DNA of 12,131 nucleotides from DASVWH01 sp036389715 (GTDB lineage Bacteria > Acidobacteriota > Blastocatellia > Pyrinomonadales > Pyrinomonadaceae). The stretch spans positions 1-12,131 of the forward strand of contig DASVWH010000230.1 of the NCBI GenBank assembly GCA_036389715.1, read 5' to 3'. The notes beneath the pieces are model-generated. The model was given only the letters and a program-made list of their open reading frames with translations. It did no database searches and was not told the DNA's origin. Numbering within the stretch: position 1 is the stretch's first letter; every line of letters begins with the position of its first letter. Both the position numbers and the translations under genes were made by a program. Shown in pieces: positions 1 through 5,825 of the stretch.

Positions 1-91
1 ATTGCCCGAATTCCTGCGGCTCAAGCGCCGCTACGACCCCGCGGAAACCTTCCAGAGCGATTGGTATCGCCACTACAAACGGATGTTCTAG
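1..91 (+). CDS. C-terminal end of a probable FAD-linked oxidoreductase (5' end outside window)
   Basis: An open frame enters at the left edge (first full codon at position 2) and stops with TAG at 89-91, giving 29 residues. The tail includes FLRLKRRYDPAETFQSD and ends WYRHYKRMF. A 'lK.rYDP...f.SdW' ending is typical of the C-terminus of FAD-linked oxidases of the vanillyl-alcohol-oxidase/BBE-like type, where the YDP segment closes the substrate domain. That assignment is family knowledge applied to a short fragment; only the reading frame and stop are seen directly. The protein would be a flavin-dependent dehydrogenase or oxidase of unknown substrate. It lies on the same strand as the lipoprotein gene that follows, but 205 bp with a separate promoter candidate divide them, so co-transcription is not implied. 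Confidence 0.5.
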   Translation, partial: LPEFLRLKRRYDPAETFQSDWYRHYKRMF

Positions 92-139
92 GCAAATTCA
101 GCTCGCCTCTGCGTCTTGCGCGGGAACTTACTCAAGTGA

Positions 140-161
140 GCGTGGCCCACGCCTCTCTTTC
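140..161 (+). terminator. Possible weak terminator after the partial oxidoreductase gene
   Basis: A near-perfect 13-nt palindrome (GCGTGG, C, CCACGC; 140-152) can form a 5-bp GC stem with a 3-nt loop. It is followed by a pyrimidine run CTCTCTTTCC. It lies about 50 nt downstream of the stop at 91 and upstream of the next promoter candidate. The stem is short and the tract is not a pure T run, so it may equally be chance in GC-rich DNA. Confidence 0.25.
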
Positions 162-174
162 CGGCTGGATGTCC

Positions 175-203
175 GGGCCGGGGTGTGTGCTATACTCCGG
201 CCC
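175..203 (+). promoter_or_regulatory. Extended -10 promoter candidate of the lipoprotein gene, bracketed by an inverted repeat
   Basis: TATACT at 191-196 matches the sigma-70 -10 consensus in 5 of 6 positions and is preceded by TG in the extended -10 position (TGTGCTATACT). No good -35 hexamer lies 16-18 nt upstream, as is usual for extended -10 promoters. Transcription would begin near 203 and leave a leader of about 90 nt before the ATG at 297. The arms GGGCCGG (175-181) and CCGGCCC (197-203) flank the -10 exactly and could be an operator, but GC-only arms are easily met by chance here. Confidence 0.45.
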
Positions 204-296
204 CTTGATAGTCTGGCCCGGCTCTTTATCGCCCAGCGGATACTTATGGGCCAATGCTACTTGAATGCTAGACCCGATTCCCCTTGTAGGAGAAGA

Positions 297-767
297 ATGA
301 AGAAGATGAAACTGAATTTGACCAAGATCATAATGGGAGTGGTTGTTGTTTTCTCGCTCGGCCTGCTGATGGCCGGATGCGGTTCGTCCGAAACGACTTC
401 AAATAATTCGAGCGCGGGCAACACGGCCGCAAACAATACTAACTCGACCGGTACGACCACCGGCACGACTACTACCGCGACCCCCGCGACGACCAGTACT
501 GCGACGACCAGCACTACGACGGCGAGCACGAGCGGAGATAAGACGGGCGTGGCCGTCTGTGACGAGTATTTAGAGAAGTTTGAAGCCTGTCTGAGCAAAG
601 TGCCGGAAGCGGCGCGCGCTCAGTACAAGTCTTCTTTTGAGCAGACGCGCAAAACCTGGAGGGATGCCGCCGCGACGCCGCAGGGCAAGGCCGGATTGAC
701 CCAGGGCTGCCAGGCCGCACTGAACGCCGCGAAGCAATCAATGGGCGCTTTCGGCTGTAGCTGGTAA
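297..767 (+). CDS. Secreted lipoprotein with Thr/Ser/Asn-rich stalk and four-cysteine helical domain
   Basis: A 156-residue protein of unrecognised family. Start: ATG 297 has AGGAG at 288-292, 4 nt upstream; the ATG at 306 is an alternative. Residues 1-28 form a lipoprotein signal: basic N-terminus, hydrophobic core, and lipobox LMAGC with the lipidated cysteine at 28. Gly-Ser-Ser after the Cys gives no Asp at +2, which fits outer-membrane sorting by the proteobacterial rule, though that rule is unproven here. Residues 29-82 are a Thr/Ser/Asn stalk containing a 15-bp DNA repeat. Residues 85-156 look alpha-helical and carry Cys88, Cys98, Cys138 and Cys154 (CX9C and CX15C), consistent with two disulfides joining helices in the periplasm or outside the cell. 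Function is unknown. Its neighbours give no clue: lipA converges on it from the other side. Confidence 0.85.
   Translation: MKKMKLNLTKIIMGVVVVFSLGLLMAGCGSSETTSNNSSAGNTAANNTNSTGTTTGTTTTATPATTSTATTSTTTASTSGDKTGVAVCDEYLEKFEACLSKVPEAARAQYKSSFEQTRKTWRDAAATPQGKAGLTQGCQAALNAAKQSMGAFGCSW
486..530 (+). repeat. 15-bp coding tandem repeat in the lipoprotein stalk
   Basis: GCGACGACCAGTACT (486-500) is followed by GCGACGACCAGCACT (501-515), one base different, and then a diverged third unit (516-530). The units encode ATTST-like pentapeptides. The 15-bp length keeps the frame, so copy-number change by slippage would lengthen or shorten the stalk without breaking the protein. Confidence 0.7.
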
Positions 768-788
768 GGATTTAAGCTAGAGCCAAAC

Positions 789-838
789 GTGTAGCCGGGC
801 ACGCAAGGGGCCAGAACCCGCTGCGCGCCCGGCTACAT
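789..838. terminator. Hairpin between convergent genes, possible bidirectional terminator
   Basis: GTAGCCGGGC (791-800) and GCCCGGCTAC (827-836) are perfect 10-bp inverted arms, extendable by one A-T and one G-T pair to 789-838, with a 26-nt GC-rich loop that can pair further. It lies 22 nt past the lipoprotein stop (767) and about 105 nt past the lipA stop (943), so it could end transcripts from both sides. Neither flank has a strong T run (ATCTTTATCT on the + side), so this is a poor intrinsic terminator. It may instead be a dispersed palindrome. The rest of 768-942 shows no gene; only a weak GGATA/TATCC hairpin (901-905/917-921) was noted. Confidence 0.45.
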
Positions 839-942
839 CTTTATCTACAGGGCCGTCAAAAAGCGAGCAGGCTATCTGATAACCCACCAATTCCTTGAAA
901 GGATACGCGCCGCCCTTATCCGGTCAATGAAAAGGAGAGCGG

Positions 943-1893
943 CTAACGCGCGGCGGCGGCGCTCGGTTCAGCCGTCTCCGCGGGCGGCCGCTCGGTCTGT
1001 TGCCGCGCGTGATATGAAGAGCGCGTCAGCGGGCTCGATTCGACGTGGCGAAAGCCCATCTCCATGCCCAACTCGCGCCAGCGCGCGAACTCCTGCGGCG
1101 TGACGTAGCGCTCGACGGGCAGCCGCCGCTCGTAGGGTTGCAGGTATTGACCGATGGTCATGATGTCGCACGAGACGGAGCGCAGGTCCTTCATCAGCTC
1201 GACGACCTCGTCGAACTCTTCGCCGAGGCCGACCATGATGCCGCTCTTGGTCAGCATCCCGCGCCGCTCGCGGTCGCGTCTTTGCGCCGCGCGTTCGAGC
1301 AACTCAAGCGTCTGCTCGTACCTGGCGTCGGGGCGGACGCGCCTGTAGAGCCGCGCGATGGTCTCCGTGTTGTGATTGAGCACGTCCGGCCCGGCGTCGA
1401 GCACTGTGTCGAGCGCGGCCGCGTCGCCGTTGAAGTCCGGGATTAAGACCTCGATCCGGCACTGCGGGTTGATGGCGCGCACCTGTCGAATCGTCTCGGC
1501 CCAGTGCGCCGCGCCGCCGTCCGCCAGGTCGTCCCGATTAACGGAGGTGATGACGGCGTGCGCGAGGTTCAAGTGACGCACGGCCTCCGCGACGTGGCGC
1601 GGCTCTTCCGGGTCGAGCGAGCCCGGCTTGCCCTTGCCGACCGCGCAGAAACCGCAATGGCGCGTGCAGATGTCGCCCGCGAGCATGAAGGTCGCGGTCC
1701 TGTCCGACCAGCACTCAAAGATGTTCGGGCAGCGCGCCTCCTGGCAGACCGTGTGCAGGTTCAAGCCCTCGATCAGCTTGAGCACGTGGTTCTGGTTGGT
1801 CGGATCGCCGAGCCTGATTTTGAGCCATTCCGGCTTGGGCTGACGCCGCTTGCCGTCCGGGTTGTTGCTTAATACTCGAAGTTCGCGCGCCAC
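943..1893 (-). CDS. lipA: Lipoyl synthase (radical SAM)
   Basis: This 316-residue protein inserts two sulfur atoms into protein-bound octanoyl groups to form lipoyl-lysine on 2-oxo acid dehydrogenase E2 and GcvH. The auxiliary [4Fe-4S] motif is CQEARCPNIFEC (Cys50, Cys55, Cys61). The radical SAM motif is CTRHCGFC (Cys76, Cys80, Cys83). The C-terminal RSSYHA (291-296) supplies the serine ligand of the auxiliary cluster. MLTKSGIMVGLGE (213-225) is also characteristic. Length is typical, with a short Ala-rich tail after residue 300. The start is GTG at 1893; the nearest ATG (1910) is out of frame. A GGAG lies 11 nt upstream. The gap to the dehydratase stop is 32 nt, so the two are probably co-transcribed, with lipB at the head of the cluster. 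Confidence 0.97.
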   Translation of the reverse strand: MARELRVLSNNPDGKRRQPKPEWLKIRLGDPTNQNHVLKLIEGLNLHTVCQEARCPNIFECWSDRTATFMLAGDICTRHCGFCAVGKGKPGSLDPEEPRHVAEAVRHLNLAHAVITSVNRDDLADGGAAHWAETIRQVRAINPQCRIEVLIPDFNGDAAALDTVLDAGPDVLNHNTETIARLYRRVRPDARYEQTLELLERAAQRRDRERRGMLTKSGIMVGLGEEFDEVVELMKDLRSVSCDIMTIGQYLQPYERRLPVERYVTPQEFARWRELGMEMGFRHVESSPLTRSSYHARQQTERPPAETAEPSAAAAR

Positions 1894-1925
1894 GCTTTTT
1901 TCGACTCCATACTGTTGGTGATGAT

Positions 1926-2942
1926 CTATTGTAGCACCTGCGCGGCGGCCCTGTCGCTGCTGCTGCTGCGCTCCGCGAGCAGCCCGCAGAGCGTCTGCGG
2001 GTCAACGTTGCCCCCGGAGAGAATGACGCCGATGCGCACGGCCTCCGCCGGCAGTCGGTTTGAAAGCACCGCGGCGGCGGCGGCCGCGCCCGTCGGCTCG
2101 ACCAGTATTTTCAGCCGGAAGAGCAGGAAACCGAGCGCCGCTACGATTTCGTCGTCGGAGACGATGAGCACGTCGGCCGCGTTTTTCTGAAGCACGGGAA
2201 ACGTCAGGACGCCCGGCGATTGGTTGCGCATCCCGTCGGCGATTGTCGGCGGCGGCGCGATGCGGACGCGCTCGCCGCTGCGGAAAGAGCGCAGCGTATC
2301 GTCCGCGGTTTCGGCCTCGACCGGGTAACAGCGCACGCGCGGGTCGAGCGCCCCGGCAACCGTGCTGACGCCCGCGAAGAGCCCGCCGCCGCCGCAGGGC
2401 ATGACGATGCAGTCGAGGTCCGGCACGTCTTCGAGCAGCTCCAGGGCGCACGTCCCCTGTCCGGCCATAATCAGGTAATCGTCGTAGGGCGGCACGAGCT
2501 GGAGGCGCTCGCGTTCGGCTATCGCGGCGGCAAAGGCTTCGCGGTCGTCGCGCTGGCGGTCATAAAAGAGAAGCTCCGCGCCGTAAGCTCGCGTCGCGGC
2601 GACCTTCGCCTGCGGCGCATCGGAGGGCATGGCGATGACGGCCCGCGTCCCGGCCTCGAGCGCCGCGAGCGCGACGGCCTGTGCGTGATTGCCGGAGGAG
2701 AAAGCGACGACGCCGCGCTCGCGTTCCTCCGCGGTCAGGGAGAGAATCTTGTTGGTCGCACCGCGAATCTTGAAAGCCCCTGCGCGCTGCATGTTCTCGC
2801 ACTTGAAGAAGACGCGGCGCGCGGGCTGCCCCGAAGCCGCGGCGGCCGCCAGGTCAAAGGCGCGCGAAGTGATGACGGGGGTGCGGTGAACGCGCGGCGC
2901 GATGCGCGTCATGGCTTCTTTGATGAGTTCGAGCGTCAGCAC
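1926..2942 (-). CDS. Threonine/serine dehydratase (PLP fold type II), no ACT domain
   Basis: A 338-residue pyridoxal-phosphate enzyme that would deaminate L-threonine to 2-oxobutyrate and ammonia, or L-serine to pyruvate. The PLP Schiff-base lysine is Lys58 in AGAFKIRGA. SSGNHAQ (82-88) is the substrate/cofactor loop. CGGGGLFAG (183-191) is the phosphate-binding glycine loop. A C-terminal LSGGNVDP segment closes the fold. The chain ends with no regulatory ACT domain, which fits catabolic threonine dehydratase or serine racemase-like enzymes rather than the long isoleucine-regulated IlvA. Threonine versus serine, and lyase versus racemase, cannot be settled from sequence. The start is GTG 2942, directly after a 17-bp tandem repeat whose GAAGAG may serve as a weak ribosome-binding site. 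It sits between lipB (101 nt upstream) and lipA (32 nt downstream) on one strand. Confidence 0.9.
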   Translation of the reverse strand: MLTLELIKEAMTRIAPRVHRTPVITSRAFDLAAAAASGQPARRVFFKCENMQRAGAFKIRGATNKILSLTAEERERGVVAFSSGNHAQAVALAALEAGTRAVIAMPSDAPQAKVAATRAYGAELLFYDRQRDDREAFAAAIAERERLQLVPPYDDYLIMAGQGTCALELLEDVPDLDCIVMPCGGGGLFAGVSTVAGALDPRVRCYPVEAETADDTLRSFRSGERVRIAPPPTIADGMRNQSPGVLTFPVLQKNAADVLIVSDDEIVAALGFLLFRLKILVEPTGAAAAAAVLSNRLPAEAVRIGVILSGGNVDPQTLCGLLAERSSSSDRAAAQVLQ

Positions 2943-2976
2943 TTCTGTTGACTCTTCACTTTTGTTGACTCTTCAC
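2943..2976 (-). repeat. 17-bp tandem direct repeat abutting the dehydratase start codon
   Basis: On the + strand TGTTGACTCTTCAC occurs at 2946-2959 and again at 2963-2976, a 17-bp period. On the coding strand each unit reads GTGAAGAGTCAACA plus AAA or GAA, and the second unit runs straight into the GTG start. Each copy carries GAAGAG, a possible Shine-Dalgarno. The rest of the 2943-3043 gap shows no gene or clear terminator. Confidence 0.75.
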
Positions 2977-3043
2977 CCGTCGAGAGGCTTCGGGAAAAAA
3001 GCACGGACTGCCAGCAACTGTCGCCCGTTAATCCCGCCATCGC

Positions 3044-3715
3044 TTAGACCGATAAGGGCTGCGCGGCGGCCTCTTCCAGCTCCAGCTCAAAGACATCCGC
3101 GAAGCGCGCGATGATGCGTTCTTCGACCTCTCGCATCCTGACCTCGCGGCCGAGCAGCTGCTGCATCGAAGTGACCGGCTCGCCCTCGCAGGCGACGATG
3201 AGCTTGAAGAAGCTGAGGTCCGTGTTGACGTTGAGCGCGAAGCCGTGAGTCGTTACCCAGCGCGCGATGTGAACGCCGATGGCCGCGACCTTGCCCGCCG
3301 TCGTGTGAACCCCGGTCAGCCCCTTGATGCGAAAGCCCTCTATCCGAAAGTCGGCCATCGCGCGAATCAGCACCTCTTCCAGGTCGCGGACGTAGCGGTG
3401 AACGTCTTCGCGCTCGGGGCTCAAGTTGATAATGGGATAGCCGACCAGTTGCCCTAGGCCGTGATAGGTGGCCTTGCCCCCGCGGTTGGTCTCGAAGACC
3501 GTGACGCCGCGCGCCTCCAGAATCTCCTGCGGGGTCAGGATGCGCTCGCGCGTCGCGCCGCGCCCGAGGGTGAGCGTGTGCGGGTGCTCGACGAGCAGCA
3601 GCGTGTCCGGCTGCGTGCCCGCCAGCACGGCGCGCTCCGTCTCCTTCTGCACGCCGAGCGCCGCGCCGTATTCGAGCAGGCCCAACCGGCAAACTCTCAA
3701 TCTTCTTTGCTGCAT
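3044..3715 (-). CDS. lipB: Octanoyl-[ACP]:protein N-octanoyltransferase
   Basis: This enzyme transfers the octanoyl group from acyl carrier protein to the target lysine of lipoyl domains, the step before LipA. It has 223 residues, normal for the family. The signature is RGGKATYHGLGQLVGYPI (78-95), matching RGG.aTyHGpGQlvgYP. The catalytic pair is Lys142 (GKVAAIGVHI) and Cys176 (LIVACEGEPVTS). Two local oddities: the usual Pro-Cys-Gly around the cysteine reads Ala-Cys-Glu, and the usual TGVW reads TGVH (134-137); the catalytic residues themselves are intact. The start is ATG 3715 or the adjoining GTG 3718; neither has a clear Shine-Dalgarno. It leads a minus-strand cluster with the dehydratase and lipA, from a promoter candidate near 3751. 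Confidence 0.95.
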   Translation of the reverse strand: MQQRRLRVCRLGLLEYGAALGVQKETERAVLAGTQPDTLLLVEHPHTLTLGRGATRERILTPQEILEARGVTVFETNRGGKATYHGLGQLVGYPIINLSPEREDVHRYVRDLEEVLIRAMADFRIEGFRIKGLTGVHTTAGKVAAIGVHIARWVTTHGFALNVNTDLSFFKLIVACEGEPVTSMQQLLGREVRMREVEERIIARFADVFELELEEAAAQPLSV

Positions 3716-3750
3716 CACAGTCCGGCTTCAAGCGGTGAAATTTGAGAGGC

Positions 3751-3779
3751 ATTGTAGCAGGATGTTTTCGTTGATGACT
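3751..3779 (-). promoter_or_regulatory. Promoter candidate for lipB
   Basis: On the minus strand a TACAAT -10 (3756-3751, 5 of 6 consensus) lies about 36 nt before the lipB start. A partial -35 (TTAGTC or TAGTCA) lies 18-19 nt upstream. The leader would be roughly 30 nt. The rest of the divergent gap 3716-3937 holds no gene. Confidence 0.45.
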
Positions 3780-3811
3780 AATCCGCCTTGCCCGGAGCGG
3801 GGAAGCGCCGC

Positions 3812-3841
3812 TTGACTCTGCGCGGCCTCTCGGAATAGTTT
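3812..3841 (+). promoter_or_regulatory. Weak promoter candidate for the secreted helical protein gene
   Basis: TTGACT (3812-3817, 5 of 6 of the -35 consensus) is followed 18 nt later by TAGTTT (3836-3841, 3 of 6 of the -10 consensus). It points to the gene starting at 3938 and would give a leader of about 90 nt. AATAAT near 3854 is an alternative -10 without a good partner. Confidence 0.25.
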
Positions 3842-3937
3842 GTCGAAGACCGGAATAATCGAGCGTCAGAGAGGTTAGATGACGAAGCACGGGCGATCTC
3901 CGGTTTGATGTCCGAACGGCCAAAGGAGGAGAGAGAA

Positions 3938-4495
3938 TTGAAACGCGCTTTTATCTTATCAATCGTCGCCCTCGGCTTATTGCCCGCTTCGCTCTCGGCG
4001 CAGACGAGGCAGCGGTCCACTTCGAGGAGCGGGCGTTCCTCCTCTTCGACGAGCGCGCAGAGAAATGGTCGCGCGCCCGCCGCAACGGCCCCCGCCAGCG
4101 GCCAGGCGCGGACACAGGGCGCGTCGCGCGTCGCCGACCAGATCAAGGTTTTGACCCGGTTCCTTTACCTGCTCGGAGGAGTGTCGAAGGGCATCGAGTC
4201 GGCGGACGCGGCCGCCGCGCGCGGACAGGCCTCGGACGCGGCCGTCGAGCAGACGCAGCGCAGCAAGGCCAGCGTCAAGGAGAGCCTGCGCAATGTCCGC
4301 GAGGGCCTGGACAAGCTGGAGATTGATTTTCGCATGACGCCGGAATTGCTCCGCTACTACACGCGGCTGGCGGGCGTGGCCGCGGGCGCGGCGACGGCCG
4401 AAGAGCAGGCAGCCTCCGGCCAGTTCGACCAGGCGGGCAGGTCACTGCTGGCGGTCGTCAACCGGCTGACGGATGTGCTGCTGGAGATGCGCTGA
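3938..4495 (+). CDS. Small secreted helical protein, function unknown
   Basis: I do not recognise the family. The start is TTG 3938: AGGAGG at 3924-3929 lies 8 nt upstream, ideal spacing. An ATG at 3908 in the same frame would translate the Shine-Dalgarno itself as KEERE and bury the signal peptide, so it is rejected. The product has 185 residues. Residues 1-21 are a Sec signal peptide (MKRAFILS..., likely cut after ASLSA). Residues 22-63 are a Ser/Arg/Ala/Gln-rich, probably disordered linker. Residues 64-185 are rich in Ala, Leu, Glu, Arg and lack Pro-Gly breaks, so mostly alpha-helical. There is no cysteine or recognisable catalytic motif. It is divergent from lipB and convergent with the VWA protein gene, whose stop is 4 bp away. 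It probably works in the periplasm or outside the cell. Confidence 0.8.
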   Translation: MKRAFILSIVALGLLPASLSAQTRQRSTSRSGRSSSSTSAQRNGRAPAATAPASGQARTQGASRVADQIKVLTRFLYLLGGVSKGIESADAAAARGQASDAAVEQTQRSKASVKESLRNVREGLDKLEIDFRMTPELLRYYTRLAGVAAGAATAEEQAASGQFDQAGRSLLAVVNRLTDVLLEMR

Positions 4496-4499
4496 GCGC

Positions 4500-5657
4500 T
4501 TATTTCCGCTTCGGATAGTAGCCCTGCCGCGCGCGGACGCGAAGCTGCGGGCGCTGCGGTAAGTCTACCTTGATGCGCAGGTATTTGCCGGACGGAGATT
4601 CGCTGTTGGAATAGTACTGGAGCAGGTACTGCGAGCGCAGCTCGGCCGTAATCCGGCTGAAGATGGCGTTCAGGGCGTTCAACTCGGCGGGCACGAAGGC
4701 CGCGCCGCCCGTAGCCTCTGCCGTCCGCTCCATTCCGAGTTCTGCGCGCGCCGTGCGGACGTTCAGGTGCATGGTCTGCCCGCTCGGGTTAATCGAGTAG
4801 AAGATAATCTCGGCGCGCTGCACCTCACGCTGGACCTCCAATTGCGCCTGCTCGATCAATTTAAGCTGCCCCTCGCGGCTCATCCACCTGTAGTCAGCGC
4901 CGTTGCTTTGCGGAACGGAGAGATTGAGAATCCGCGCCGTATCGTCACCGTCCGAGAGGACGACGATGACGCGCCGGTGGCCCGCAGGCGAAGACTTCTC
5001 AAGATAACGCGTCGCCGCCAGCACCGTGTCGAAGAAGGCCGTGTAGCCTTTCCCCGGAATGACGCTCATCAACATCTGCGCGGCGCGCTCGGCCGAAGCC
5101 AGCTCCTGGATGTGACGCGGCTTTTCGTCAATGGCGAAGACGGTCGCGCGGTCTCCGGGCTTGAGCACCTGCTTGAGAAAACCTGCGGCCGCCTGCTGCT
5201 CGAAAGAGAAGCGTGATTCGACGCTGCTCGAAACGTCGAGCAGAATGGCGATGTCGAGCGGAACCTGTTCGGGGTCGCCGATCTGCGTTATCTCCTGCGG
5301 GCGTCCCTCCTCTTCGAGACGAAAGTCCGTGGCCTTGAGCCCGAGCACGGGCTGCCCGGCCGCGTCCGTCACCGAGACGGGAACGACGATCAGGTTCGAC
5401 GAGACGCGCACGACCTCGTAGTCCTCATCCCTGGGCGGCGGCGCGGGCTTCGGCGTTGGCCTCGGCATGACGGGCGGGGCGTCTAAATCGGGCTCGGGCG
5501 TCGGCTGCGCGGCCGAAGGCTGGGCCGGGCGCGGCTGCCGGGGCGCGGGCTGCTGTTGCCCGCCGCCCGCCTGTGCGAAGAGCAGAAGAAAAGCCAGCGC
5601 CCCGAGCGGGAGCGCCAGCCCCAGGTAGTTCCGCACACTGTTTCGAGTCTCATTCAT
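4500..5657 (-). CDS. Secreted or membrane-anchored VWA-domain protein (VWFA-related Acidobacterial type)
   Basis: A 385-residue protein. The start is ATG 5657, with GAGGAG at 5672-5667, 9 nt upstream; an ATG at 5705 in frame would place that Shine-Dalgarno inside the coding region. Residues 11-30 are a hydrophobic signal or anchor segment. Residues 31-76 are a Pro/Gln-rich linker. Residues 80-130 form a beta-rich lead-in (SSNLIVVPVSVTD, then FRLEEEGRPQEI). The VWA domain follows with a complete metal-ion-dependent adhesion site: DVSSS (141-145), Thr206 (GYTAFFDTV) and Asp236 (LSDGDD). The tail ends in ELRSQYLLQYY and RQGYYP. This is the layout of TIGR03436, a family expanded in Acidobacteriota, usually of unknown role; divalent-metal-dependent protein binding is the general expectation. 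The OmpA-like gene lies 168 bp upstream on the same strand, with a terminator-like hairpin between. Confidence 0.92.
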   Translation of the reverse strand: MNETRNSVRNYLGLALPLGALAFLLLFAQAGGGQQQPAPRQPRPAQPSAAQPTPEPDLDAPPVMPRPTPKPAPPPRDEDYEVVRVSSNLIVVPVSVTDAAGQPVLGLKATDFRLEEEGRPQEITQIGDPEQVPLDIAILLDVSSSVESRFSFEQQAAAGFLKQVLKPGDRATVFAIDEKPRHIQELASAERAAQMLMSVIPGKGYTAFFDTVLAATRYLEKSSPAGHRRVIVVLSDGDDTARILNLSVPQSNGADYRWMSREGQLKLIEQAQLEVQREVQRAEIIFYSINPSGQTMHLNVRTARAELGMERTAEATGGAAFVPAELNALNAIFSRITAELRSQYLLQYYSNSESPSGKYLRIKVDLPQRPQLRVRARQGYYPKRK

Positions 5658-5711
5658 CGCAGCCAACTCCTCATGCCGCCGGCGGTTACCGGCCGTCTTC
5701 ATCAATAGTTG

Positions 5712-5728
5712 ATGCCGCGGGACGGCAT
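5712..5728 (-). promoter_or_regulatory. Small hairpin in the leader of the VWA gene
   Basis: ATGCCG (5712-5717) and CGGCAT (5723-5728) form a 6-bp stem with a 5-nt loop. A second short stem, GCCGG/CCGGC (5678-5682/5689-5693), sits just upstream of the Shine-Dalgarno. Both could shape translation of the VWA mRNA, but short GC stems are common here. Confidence 0.25.
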
Positions 5729-5758
5729 GACGGTTGGCACGGAAAATCCTGACGGGAT

Positions 5759-5813
5759 AAAGGCGACGGCTGACATCAAAGCGCGAGGCGTTTGCCTGTC
5801 AGCCGTCACCTTT
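5759..5813 (-). terminator. Terminator-like hairpin after the OmpA-like gene
   Basis: AAAGGCGACGGCTGACA (5759-5775) pairs with TGTCAGCCGTCACCTTT (5797-5813): 17 bp with one mismatch that becomes a G-U pair in the minus-strand transcript. The 21-nt loop can pair further (CAAA with TTTG). It begins 12 nt past the OmpA-like stop codon. The A/T-rich ends (AAAGG...CCTTT) give a short U stretch on the 3' side, consistent with intrinsic termination or 3'-end stabilisation. Confidence 0.65.
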
Positions 5814-5825
5814 GTCTCTGACTGC

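Noticed and set aside
2220..2951. 243-residue + strand frame antisense to the dehydratase
   Set aside because: Opposite a complete PLP enzyme; Arg/Ala/Gly-rich shadow without motifs.
2980..3012. T6 run on the minus strand (2995-3000) as a terminator after lipB
   Set aside because: No GC stem ends next to the T run; the preceding bases do not pair with one another.
3087..3923. 278-residue minus-strand frame overlapping lipB
   Set aside because: Its product is Arg/Ala/Gly-rich without motifs and lies in another frame of lipB, which has all its catalytic residues.
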